DNA from: Tomocerus qinae | Taxonomy: Eukaryota > Arthropoda > Collembola > Entomobryomorpha > Tomoceridae | Length of the DNA: 64,000 bases | Direction of reading: 5' to 3' | NCBI GenBank assembly: GCA_020055645.1 | Contig: CM034547.1 | Location: 7,425,280-7,489,279, forward strand | In this document: piece after piece, positions 51,168 through 62,176 of the stretch | How positions within the stretch are numbered: position 1 is the first letter of the stretch | How the letters are laid out: every line of letters starts with the position of its first letter | Position numbers and translations under genes: made by a program | Notes under the pieces: generated by a model | The model's database searches: none | What the model saw: only the letters and a program-made list of their open reading frames with translations | Told to the model about the DNA's origin: nothing

Positions 51168-52612
51168 ATGTTTGTCGCCCGAAGTATTAAAACGGAACAT
51201 AAAGATTTGATTCATGATGTTGCGTATGACTTTTATGGAACCCGAATGGCAACTTGTTCAAGTGATCAGACAGTACGAATTTGGGAAGCAGACAACACTA
51301 CAAATGGAAACTGGAACTGTACAGCTACTTGGAAGGCCCATAGCGGATCAGTGTGGAAGGTTACTTGGGCAAATCCAGAATATGGTCAAGTATTGGCTAC
51401 TTGCTCATTTGATAGAACAGCTGCTGTGTGGGAGGAAGTTGGTAATAATCATTTTCCAAAATAGAACTTTGATATTTGGTAATGTAATAAAATAACAGTA
51501 AGTAGCACAGTTAAAGGTTTTAAATTACATAGCCTCTTTCATGTTTTGTTAAGTTGGAGAAGGCGCTGCTGACAGAGGTTCTGCCACTCATTGGGTGAAA
51601 CGAACTACTTTAGTTGACTCTCGGACAAGTGTGACTGATGTGAAGTTTTCCCCAAAGTATCTTGGGCTTGTGTTAGCAACATGTTCTGCCGATGGATTTG
51701 TTCGCATATACGAGGCACCGGATGTGATGAATTTAACTCAGTGGTCACTACAATACGAAATTTCTGTCAAGGTATCATGTGCTTGCATAGCCTGGAATCC
51801 TTCATATCCACGTCATTATGCTCCACTGATTGCTGTTGGAAGTGACGACACTACCGCTGACACGCCAAAGGTTATGATATACGAGTTTAATGAAAATATG
51901 AGGCGATGGAACAAAACAGAAAGTTTACAAGAAGTTACAGAACCTGTAAACGACTTGTCATTTGCGCCAAATCTAGGAAGATCCCATCACACCCTAGGAA
52001 TAGCTACAAAGGACGTGAAAATATATTCGTTGGAACCGCTAAAGTAAGCATAAAAAGTACACATACGTAGTTTGTGGTTAAGAAAATGTAACACCAAAAA
52101 TTCAACGACTCCAACAGTTAATTTCTATTTTGTTTTAATAATTGTTAGTACCGTAGATGACGATAATTTAGGTGGAGCCACAAAATTTAACACTCGTGTC
52201 TTAGCGCAGTGCAATGATCACAATTCAACGGTATGGAGAGTCGCGTGGAATGTCACTGGAACTATTTTAGCCTCATCTGGAGACGACGGATGTGTCAGAT
52301 TATGGAAAGGTAAAGTCAATCGGAAACTTAAGTCCAGTATCATTGTTTTATTATTGCGATAATAAAAAGCTACTTTAAATGACATTGATGATAAAATCGT
52401 TATTAGCCAACTACACTGGAAATTGGAAATGTGTATCAACTCTTCGGGGCGATGGAACGCAAGTTGCTACAGAAGCAGCACCTGCATCCAATTCTTCTTC
52501 GAACTCATTTGGCAACATTAACAGTGCCGCTACTGTATCTGCTGGTAATACTTCCCGATTTCTTAAATTAGGAGCAGCGGCTGCTCATAATAAAGATGTT
52601 GTTTGGCATTGA
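51168..52612 (+). CDS. SEH1: Nucleoporin SEH1 (WD40 repeat protein)
   Basis: SEH1 is a WD40 beta-propeller of the Nup107-160 (Y) complex of the nuclear pore, and of the GATOR2 complex that controls TORC1. Four exons (51168-51441, 51554-52043, 52149-52309, 52407-52612) join in frame to 376 residues, close to the roughly 360 of vertebrate SEH1L. Landmarks are [97 protein letters not shown] and [15 protein letters not shown]. The splice between exons 1 and 2 gives WEEVVGEG, as in other animals. The Ser/Ala/Asn-rich tail matches the family's low-complexity C-terminus. The gene is tail-to-tail with the Ldh2-type dehydrogenase (850 bp between stops). Confidence 0.97.
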
Positions 52613-53461
52613 TGACCCAAGTTACCAAATATTATAAAGAATCGATGCCGAATATACCGGTAAACAAGTTTCTTAGTGCCTAAACCAGTTTTATTGTAAA
52701 CAGGACATAAATTGACTTAGACAAAATTATTTATTAATAATTCTGTAATTGTACAGATAAACTTTCCGATTCCAAGTCCCATGTAATTTAGCGAAATACG
52801 CCTACAATGATTATAATTCTCGTACTTAATCGATGAAAACAGTGCTCTATAAAAACTGAGGTATTTGATTTGCTCTATTTACAATTCACTAACTTGTAGT
52901 TATTACTTGTGTAAATATTTAAGTTCAGTGTAGTGAACAGATTACAAATAAGACAAACTCGTGTTACTTCACAATATTTTTTGTATCCCAAAATAAATGA
53001 ATATTTTGACAATATGAGCATTTTGTCAATATGCCTTGTATGGAAAAGAAGCCTTGGTTCAAACATTGCTAGAAATGAAGGCGTTAATTTTTGTTATGAA
53101 GAGAAGCTAAACTCAAAGTACAGCCATAACTTTTTGTATAAAAAATATGTTTATTTGGCAAACAACTAAAATACAATATTGTAAATTAAATATTAACATG
53201 GAAAGTGTCAATTAATTGTTTTGCAGAAGTTTTTGAAATGAATATGAGCAATAATCTTCATAATTTTCTCAGTAAGGGATTACTATAATTTATATTTAAG
53301 TAATAATGAATTTCTATAATATTGTGTAATATATAATAAAACATGAAACAGTCTTCTGCTGTTAGCAAATATGTTATTATACTAGATCACATTGATATCA
53401 TGATCCCTATGTCGTTGAAGCAGTTGTCCAGGTCCAGTCTAAGGTTCTGTCTTGTTAATCA
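52613..53461. other. Convergent 3' region of SEH1 and the dehydrogenase gene
   Basis: 849 bp between two stop codons on opposite strands, so it holds both 3' UTRs. AATAAA occurs on the plus strand near 52990 and AATAAAA near 53335; either could end SEH1. The frame at 52933-53169 is not supported as coding. Confidence 0.6.
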
Positions 53462-55444
53462 CTACGCCAATGGTTTCATTGAAGTTACTCCTAGCTGTTC
53501 GGCAAGTTTTTTCTACAAAATGGTTGAAGTAAGTAAGAGTTAAAAGTTAAAACAATGAGATTATATTTATAACCAAATCTGTTCAAAGATTGCTTGTCTT
53601 GCATTTTTAAATGAAAGTAGATCAAAATGCAATTTTACCGATGCATTTATTTGGTTAATGTGGTAGTGAATGCCCCCGTATGTGTCGACTTTTTTCATGT
53701 GTATCTTTTCGGGATCTCCTGCTACTAAAACTGGTTTGGATTCTTCAACCTACGGGTTGAATTATTATAACCAAATGTTACTACTTACGTTCTATAGGTC
53801 TAAGAAAAACGAGACTTACTTTTACTTTAGAATACCGGTAAGAATGATTAAAATAATATCTTACTGTGTCTAGGTGCCTCAAATGGCTGATAATATCACT
53901 TAGCCTTTCCTCAAAATGAGGGGCAAAACACGAAGGATTAATTGCTACAAAGCATTGTCCTAGATTTGCAGGTTTGTCGGCAGTCATCCATTTTCTAACA
54001 TTAGGACCATATTGCGCTCCTGTTGGGAATGGAATTGAAAATCATAAAAGTTTGCCAGGATCTGAGAAAAATATCTTGTTTTCTTCCTAAATTTTGTTGT
54101 AATATTCTATTGTACATTTGTTGTACCAACCTCCTAAAATTCCACAAAAAAGCTCTACCATTAGTGCCATGCCGTAGCCCTTATACCCACTGTTAATCTC
54201 CGCCCCACCAAGGGGCATTAATGAAGCAGCGTCCATAGCTATGGATGGATCTGTAGTAATTTGACCTTCGCGATCTTGTGCCCAACCATGTGGGATAGGT
54301 TCGCCTTTTCGTTTTTGAACTTCAATCTAAAAAATGAAACAGTCCGGTAATACTGGTCTTATAGTCGCATTACATGTAAAAGGTAACTAATACTAAACAC
54401 AAACAAAGACCTTTCCAACAGCTACAGCTGTAGTAGCCATGTCAAGAACAAATTGATCACTTCCTCTTCCTCCTGCGGCAACAGAAATAGGATTAGTACC
54501 TAATGATGCTTGTTTGGCTCTGGTCGGAGTTAGAAACGGACTTGTGTTTGTAAATGACATTCCCTATGTTAAACAATACCAACTTAAACTTTAGGCATTC
54601 TATAATTCATTCGTAATGTAATATTGCTGGCTCATGTCTCCGTTCCCTTGTAATAATTATAATAATCTTACTATCATCTTTTGTTGAACAGCCTGAAGGG
54701 AATACCAACCCGCTATTCCGTAGTGATTTGACCCTACAAACAAATTATCACCTTTGGATATAATCAAGCTATAATATTATGCTTTCTTCATTATGGAATC
54801 ATGGAAAATAGGAAAGATTATTATAGAAGAGTTTCACAAGAGTATATACCTTTCGCCACGACCCAACCGCAACCTGCCTCCTTCGCCTTTTTGATAGCTA
54901 GTTGCATACAAAAATTTCCAACGACAGGTCCTAAACCATTATTTCCTTCTACAAATGCAGTTGCAGGTGATTCTTTTAGAATTGTGGGCACTGCGGAGCC
55001 ATCACACATATTTGCTGTCACGTCGTTAACATACATTTCTTAAATCAATCGCGAAAATTATTTGAGTTTTGTATTATTTTTTTGTATACATCTCTTCTTT
55101 TAAAATCCTAATAATCCTATTAATCCTAATTATTTAAGTTATTATTCTATATACAATTATTTACCTAGTCTGTTAAGTCCATGGCTGTAATGTCCTCTGT
55201 AATCAGCAGCAATTAATACTTCAGCCAGTGATTCAGCATGACTCTTAGGTGTTGCTGTCGTACACATGCATTCCGAAACAAATCTCTTCGCTTCTTGTAA
55301 GGGTATCAGTGTACCTTTCCCATAAGCTAATTGGGAGTTCCACCTTCTGAATTCATTTACGGTAATTGTAGGTAGAATCCTCGTGTGTCTTGCAATAGGG
55401 TACATTTTTGTAAACTTATTCATAGCGATATGATTATAAGACAT
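53462..55444 (-). CDS. Malate/L-lactate dehydrogenase, Ldh2 family
   Basis: This family uses NAD(P) to oxidise malate, L-lactate or related 2-hydroxy acids and is unrelated in fold to classical MDH/LDH. Eight minus-strand exons join in frame to 398 residues: 55444-55165, 55038-54850, 54733-54672, 54563-54411, 54326-54131, 54019-53865, 53749-53639 and 53512-53462. Landmarks are DYRGHYSHGLNRL (residues 81-93), SNHYGIAGWYSLQA, GMSFTNTSP, PTRAKQASLGTNPIS, FVLDMATTAVAVGK, GWAQDREGQITTDP, LGGAEINSGYKGYGM, PVLVAGDPE, GGIHYHINQI and the C-terminal KKLAEQLGV. About 20-30 residues before the conserved core are basic and hydroxylated, so organelle import is possible but unproven. Exon 5 ends at a GTTGGT donor and exon 4 at GTCTTT. 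The start is the first ATG of the frame, and a second Met lies at residue 8. The exact substrate cannot be read from sequence. Confidence 0.95.
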
Positions 55445-57066
55445 GACGGTTGTGTTGTATTTTTGGCTGTATTTAATTTTTATTTCTAGGATTTTTACCT
55501 ACTTAACTCAAATTACTATGTTATGATATGATATATGAGAATGACGACGGTTTTGTTCAAAAACGTAATCAGGTATACTCTTTTCACTTTTCAGTCACCC
55601 AAGAGGAAGGCCCACCAGGCATAAATAAATTTTTGGATCTACATACATAAATAAAATATGTGGTTAAGTCAAGTGAGTGTAAAAACATTGATGTGCAAAT
55701 AGACCTTTTCGCGGTTTCTCGATTGGTGGGCCAGTGGTTGAATTTTACTAGTAGTTTAGTAGGAGTTTCTGACAAAGGTATAAATTACTCAGAAACCAGA
55801 AGAGATACCTACAATGTGTAAATTAGTAGCAGGTTCCGCAACTATCCTACATTTCAGTTTTGAAAATCTCAATCTTCTACGATTCGTAAAACAGGAGTTC
55901 TGATTTTTCTACTAAAAAAACATAGAGAAAAACCATTATATTCCACTCAAAATAAGTGGTTTTTCCCTGTATTTTTTAGTAGAAAAATCAGAACTCCTGT
56001 TTTACGAATCGTAGAAGATTGAGATTTTCAAAACTGAAATGTAGGATAGTTGCGGAACCTGCTACTAATTTACACATTGTAGGTATCTCTTCTAGTTCCT
56101 GAGTAATTTATACTTTTGTCAGAAACTCCTACTAAACTACTAGTAAACTTCAACCACTGGCCCACCAATCGAGAAACCGCGAAAAGGTCAATTAATTTTT
56201 GTGACATATGCTTGTAATAATATTTATCTTGTCTTGAATGTCTTGTAGTTTGAATTTGCAATAATTGTAAGTTGGATATAATATGTGGAGCAGAGAGAGT
56301 ATGGTCGGTCAATCGGTCATTAATAGGCATGATCATCTTGATAAATTAAACGAATTGAACGGATAATGAATAGCCTAACCCTAAGTGAGTCACCAGCAGT
56401 CGCGGAATAATCATGGACAAAAAATTAGTACAATAATATTTAAATCAAAATTACAATGTAATTTCCCTCCAGGCTGATAGTTCTTGCGCATCACCACGTC
56501 GTGATTCCAGAATATCCAGAAAAGACTAAATCCATGTTCATACCTTCAAGGTACATAATATTCTCCAACAAATCTTAAAATTTATTGGGAATGTTGCATA
56601 GCCTTTTCTCTCTTATATTGATATGATAGATTGTATTTGGATTTAGTTACCCGGCTCGGCTCATTGTTATTGATATACATTTAGGAAACGCATGCGTCAT
56701 TAAGGTGCCTATACATACTGCTGGAGAGCATTGTGGAGGAAGAGGCCGAGACAGCAGCATTAGCATAGCATTGGAAATTTGGCAAGCAACAGCCAAGAAC
56801 CAACAGCAACTCAACGTACGTCTATACGGATAGTAGGTAAAAGGCGGATAGATTCTTCTTCTGCAGTTTGATTACAGTTTGATCAGGCTGCCGTGTGTGT
56901 GGAGTGTGTGCAAAGCAGAAGACGCTAACTCTGTTTACTTATTCCCGTTTTTAATAATAAAGTTTGGAAAAAAGCAGGGGACGGTTGCTGTATGTAATTT
57001 ACAAATTATTCAAGTTTCAATAGCTGTTTGTGGACCACAAATAAGTAAAATTTCACATCTTTCATC
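55445..57066. promoter_or_regulatory. Divergent region between the dehydrogenase and TFIIS, with foldback
   Basis: 1.62 kb between start codons pointing away from each other. It must contain both promoters and 5' UTRs and carries the 488-bp foldback at 55702-56189. GC rises at about 56690-56830, close to TFIIS, which would suit its promoter. No core motif can be assigned. Confidence 0.5.
55702..56189. repeat. 488-bp near-perfect inverted repeat (foldback)
   Basis: The arms 55702-55935 and 55957-56189 are reverse complements with only a handful of mismatches (about 97% by eye), around a 21-bp loop. The outer ends are GACCTTTTCGCGG and its complement. No coding capacity and no clear target duplication are seen. 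It could be a foldback/MITE-like element or a local inverted duplication. If transcribed it would give a long double-stranded hairpin RNA. Confidence 0.92.
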
Positions 57067-59605
57067 ATGAGTGTTCAAGCCAAAGTAGCCGAAATTCAGA
57101 AAAAGCTAGAAAAAATGACTGCGCCGGGAGCGGTAAGTTCGAAAACAAAATATTTTCCCTCTATTACTAAATATTTGTTAAAATAGTTATCTTAATTTGA
57201 TGAAATGGTCGTCCTAATAAGTATTGCCAGGTTGAAGTGACAGGTCAAGGTGAAAATTGTATTGATGTCGGGTTTTACCTACGAACCAGTTTAAGTTGTC
57301 ATTTGATTGCTAATGGGTTTTTTGGGGCCAAGGGATATTATAATATTACTACTGGCTATGGCTTACTAAACTGGTGTTACAATACAAGAAGTCCATCGAT
57401 TGTATTTGTAGTATGAGAAAATGAGAATTTTGATATAATGTAATGTATAATAAAATATAATGTAGTATATTATAATAATTGTTTGTATGTGATTGATTGA
57501 TGGAATTTATGTATGTATTAATGGTTTCGTAGGATCAAAGTGCTGCACTAGATCTCTTAAAAGGTCTTCGGGATCATCCAATGAATTTAGACATTTTAAG
57601 TAGTACACGGATTGGGATGACTGTCAACAAGATGAGGAAGGCCAGTGACGACAAGGAGGTTATTGGACTAGCAAAAACTTTGATACGAAAATGGAAAAAA
57701 TATTTACCAGGTATAAAATTTTGTATTGTTTTAATTCATTAATTCAGGAATGTTTGTTTTCTCTTGTTCCTCCGTTGTCTGTGGTTTAACGAAAAGCAAT
57801 TACCCGACAAAAAAATTTGGTTTCCGTCGGTCTTTTTTTGGCCAGGGTCATAAATCCTCCAAGCCAGTTCACTGTAGATAGTAGTAACAATATTATCATA
57901 CTGCAAGGTGCGTAAAAAGTATCGCTTTATTTTGTATGACTTTCATCAGTCTCTAATATAAAACGTCGAATGGTTTAGTGTGGGCTAGATTTAATTTGTA
58001 TGGTGAAATAGAAATCGGTGAAAATCGTATCATGCATTGTGTATTCTCGCCCTAAGTGTATGTTATAATATGATTATTTATGCAAGTGGTACTAAACAAA
58101 CAGCACAGTTAGTTGTTCCCACTTCCCACAGTACATTCTCCTGCATAAGTGGAATTTATGCTGATCAACGATTTCCACTCTATTTCTATCATCTTTAAAA
58201 CATCTTCGAAGTTATCTTAATAGTTATCGTTTCTGGAATTGGAATTTTTGTGATTGTGTGATTTTTATATTTATTCTCTTCCATTTGCTTCTTTTTTATT
58301 TAGAAATGTCTACAACTACAATCAGTTAGGATGTAGTTAACTAAATTTTTGTCTAGGCGTTTAATTACACTTTGATACTAAGTTTATCTCTTTTTATGTA
58401 GAAAACGACGGAAGTGAGTCTCCAACAAATTCTTCATCTTCTAAAACATCAGAGACAAGGAAGGCTCCAGATTCGGATGGGGAGGGATCTGCAGCAAAGA
58501 AGGTTAAACTGGATAAGGAAGTCAAACCTGCAAAATCTCCTCCTCCTTTTTTCAAAGGCAATGCTTCGTTTCCTCCTTGCAGTACTACTGATGCTGTGCG
58601 TTTAAAATGCCGGGAATTACTTCTAAATGCTATTAAAGGAGACGGAAGTGAGACTTCAGCCATATGCATTTATTTATGAAAGGATTATATTCAGATGTTC
58701 ATCAATATAGACTAACATTTGAATTTATTTTGTAGATTATCCTGACGGTAGTAATGATCCCGAAAACTTGGCAGAACGTTTAGAAGAAGATATTTACAAT
58801 GAATTCAGAAATACAGAAATGAAGTACAAGAATCGGATAAGAAGCAGAGTTGCTAATCTAAAAGATACAAAAAATCCAAATCTACGTATTAATTTCTTGC
58901 AAGGATCCGTTAGTTCATCCCGTTTAGCAAAAATGACCGCTGAGGTATCCACTATTAATTGCATTTCTTGTTTCATAAATTTAGGTAGTCAAAACATTCT
59001 TCAAAAGTGGTTCCAATCCAAATTAGTATTTTGTGTGCTCCATAAATGTTTTAATGACTTTAAACAGGAAATGGCTAGCGACGAAATGAAAAGTGTTCGA
59101 GAAAAATTTGTCAAAGAAGGCATTAATGATTCACAACTGGCCATGAACCAGGGTACCAAGACTGATTTGCTCAAATGCAGTAAATGTGGCAAACGGGATT
59201 GTACCTACAACCAGGTTTGTACTTCACAAATAATGATTTTTATTTCCACAAATAAGCAACATGTGTCGTGTACTATGCATTGGCACTAAGACATCATAAT
59301 ACATTACTCGAAAAATCTTAAATGGCAAAAAATATGATAAGATTTCAATTCAAAGTTGGTTTTTCACAATTTTCGTTTTACAAATGGTTCAAAAAATTTG
59401 TATGATTACTCAGTGGTATTTAAGCAATACACGTGGAACAAGTTGCATAAATTAATCGCAAGACAATTGGCAACAGGCCAGCGATTGTTCTATTAAAATA
59501 ACTGTATTTATGTTTTTCCTATAGCTCCAAACTCGAAGCTCTGACGAACCGATGACAACGTTTGTCCTGTGTAACCATTGTGGCAATCGTTGGAAGTTTT
59601 GTTAA
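57067..59605 (+). CDS. TFIIS: Transcription elongation factor TFIIS (S-II)
   Basis: TFIIS rescues backtracked RNA polymerase II by stimulating cleavage of the nascent RNA in the polymerase active site. Six exons (57067-57132, 57533-57710, 58402-58647, 58736-58944, 59068-59214, 59525-59605) join in frame to 308 residues, close to the 301 of human TCEA1. The N-terminal LW domain has [17 protein letters not shown] and [14 protein letters not shown] Ser/Lys-rich linker follows. The central polymerase-binding domain has [42 protein letters not shown] and [16 protein letters not shown]. The C-terminal zinc ribbon has [11 protein letters not shown] and [11 protein letters not shown], with the catalytic Asp-Glu in [10 protein letters not shown]. 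Exon 3 ends at GGAA|GTGAGA. The start is the only Met giving the usual short lead into the LW domain. Confidence 0.98.
57711..58401 (+). other. TFIIS intron 2
   Basis: 691 bp between GTATAA and TTATGTAG. AT-rich, with nothing recognised. Confidence 0.85.
59215..59524 (+). other. TFIIS intron 5
   Basis: 310 bp between CAG|GTTTGT and TTTTTCCTATAG. AT-rich. No gene seen. Confidence 0.85.
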
Positions 59606-61094
59606 TGGATAATATATTCAGTTTTATGTAAGTAAGTTATCCTTCGGTGTGATGAATGACTTTCACATGACTTTAGTGACAGCTACGTCATGTCGATAAA
59701 CTGTGCGGAGGTATCATTCATTGTGTGATGTTATTCGTTAGGTCTTTTGACGATTGTTTTTAAGTTGTTTATTGAAATATCCCATCGTTGTTCTAATAGA
59801 CATTTATTTATAAATAAATAATAAGTCTAATCTTAGACTTAAATGGGATTGTAAATGTCAATAATTCAGTCAGTTTTGTGAATTGTGGATATATTGACTA
59901 AAATTAGATGTTATGTTATAATAGTCATCTGATTAAATATTATAGACATTATTATCTTTTTTCAATTCACTTACATTTAGTTAATACTGAAATGATAGAC
60001 AAAATGACGAAAAACATATTATGTGAAAGTAAATCACGCTAATCAGTTACCGAAAATTTGTTAATGTTACATCAATTGGTGAAATGAAAGTTTGTACCTC
60101 GATCCATCTATGTACGGGATTGAACTATGAAATCACTGCACAAAATATGAAAACAGTTGTTTCTCTAGACGAAGTTGCATATTAGTATATCCCTGCCACA
60201 AGTATTTTGTAATACGAATGAAAGCTAAAGTTGGCTTTAAGGACAATTAAATATGACTTATTGCTATTATATGTTAACCAAAACAATATCATCTGCGTCT
60301 TTGTCAACTGTGGTAGTAAATCTTAGTAAAGTTTTGGATTCATTCGTAATATCAATTCTTTGCAAAACTGAAGATTATTGAAATGAAAGGAGTATGTAGA
60401 GTGTAAGTGTAAATATCGCACCTGCCTGCTGTGATGTAAGAATTTGCCGTAGGTCTTACAACACAAAGCAAAAAGGCTAATGATAATGATAATTTAAACC
60501 TATATTCATTTTTTAGGTAGGATTGTTTCATATTGTGTATCAATTATATAATATTTACTCAATTCTAGTAACTGAGGTGGATTCTAAATATATATATTGA
60601 CTTCTTGAGATGTATTAACAGAAAGCCGTGCAACAAAATTGACGTACATTAGTCGTATTGTCATAACTTATAATATATCCTAACCCTTACATGTTAACTA
60701 ATTGTTGTACATGTATCGTAAACTAGGTGATAAGTGTGAGTTAATGTCTGTTACGTATTATTAGACGTGTAAAAGGCATGGGTAAAATGAAATACCGAAA
60801 GCTATTGCTGAGCATTTCCTTTACCGACATTATTGAAAAGTAATTTAAGGGTGTACTATGTACTTGTACAATTATATTGTAATTTGTAATTGTATGCAGT
60901 AGTTTATGTACATTTCAATTTAAAAATACAAAGGTATGCTAAGTGACCTACAATATCATTGTTGTTGCTTCCGGAAATGTTCAGATGGGTGTTTAATCAA
61001 TTAAATATAGTTGTTTACTTAAAGAAACAATATATGAAATATTCATTATTTCGGAATATTCTTGTCATCTTTGTTGAGTCATCTTCTTGAATTG
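59606..61094. other. Convergent 3' region of TFIIS and the membrane-protein gene
   Basis: 1.49 kb of AT-rich DNA between two stop codons on opposite strands. A plus-strand AATAAA at 59813-59818, about 210 nt after the TFIIS stop, is a plausible polyadenylation signal. The small frame 60352-60543 is not supported. Confidence 0.55.
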
Positions 61095-62176
61095 TTAGAT
61101 TAACTCGTAGTGGTAGCCAGGACTGCCACGTAAGAATTTCGTGTCTCGAATAAATACTCTTCCTCCTTCGGTTCCTTCCACTCGGCAAACTTCATGGAAG
61201 TTGATGTCAATTTGAGGGAAGAAGAATTTCGAAAATAGGTCATGTATGGAGGCATAAGTGTAGCTCAAGAAGATAAAGGAAATGGCAATGTAGATGACAC
61301 AAAGAAGTCCCCAAATAAATGTCGAGACTAAAAATGAACAAAACATGGACATTTATTTATTAACCAAATAGCAATTTGGCTTGCATTATTATTAAATTAT
61401 AATAATGCAAAACTTTTTATTTGGTGTATAAAATGTCTTTTTGTTGTTGTATTTGTAATAATAATTACAAACAGATAATATCTACACTATTTGAATCTGA
61501 TTTGGATAATTAATATAATTATATGAGTTACAATTTACCATTAGTAAAGGCATTCTGGGTAACATCGTGAAGATTTCGCATGCCTAAAACCGTAAAGAAA
61601 AACAAGAATACATATGCAGATGTAGCAGCCGAGCATAGGCAATGAAATAACGTTCCAGCAACCAACCTGAAATACATGATCCAAGGTTTAATTTTGCATT
61701 AATTACTCCATACACAACCTTGGGCCTGATGGTCCATATGAGAATGACTGTTACCATTTTCATTTCCAAAAAGTACTTACTTCCAAGTGCATTGGTCTAC
61801 TTGTGTCATGAATGCCAGTGCTACTCCAAAAATACAAAGGCATGGAAGGAAAATAGCATTTCCCATAACACTGCTGAAGACAGTTCCGCCATAAATACCA
61901 GATATTGCAAACTGTAGAATGTAGTACAAACATTCATGTTTTTTACATAACAATTAGGTGAATATATTGTTAAAGATATTATTTATATTACAAATTTTAA
62001 AAAACCTGTAAAAGATAAACCAGCCCAATTAGACACATCAAGATTTTCATAGATAGCATGGTCCTTTCTGTTCCCCAAATACGTCGAAGCTTTTCGTCAC
62101 TTTCCATTTTCGCTAAAAGCCTAGCACGAGTAGCTTGAACCTGTGCTCTACGCACCTCCTCACAAAACGACGTCAT
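61095..62176 (-). CDS. Four-pass membrane protein, family not recognised
   Basis: Four minus-strand exons (62176-62006, 61911-61781, 61666-61539, 61327-61095) join in frame to 220 residues with matching phases. The N-terminal 40 residues are charged and helical (MTSFCEEVRRAQVQATRAR...), followed by four hydrophobic segments at about residues 41-66, 71-96, 102-129 and 143-168. The C-terminal tail of about 50 residues lies outside the membrane, with FFFPQIDINFHEV and GYHYELI. Equal numbers of passes put both ends on the same side, probably the cytosol since the lead is basic and has no signal peptide. A stop lies in frame a few codons before the ATG, supporting the start. The first donor is a weak CAG|GTTTTT; the others are normal. 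The size and topology recall MARVEL or tetraspan-like proteins, but I see no diagnostic motif. Confidence 0.78.
61381..61410. repeat. Perfect 12-bp hairpin in an intron
   Basis: TTGCATTATTAT and its complement ATAATAATGCAA around TAAATT, inside the third intron of the membrane-protein gene. Confidence 0.7.

Noticed and set aside
53343-53543. Plus-strand frame of 66 residues
   Set aside because: It is antisense to the last exon of the Ldh2-type dehydrogenase (KKLAEQLGV on the minus strand).
55584-56336. Two related small frames on the minus strand around the foldback
   Set aside because: They resemble each other only because they read the two arms of the inverted repeat.
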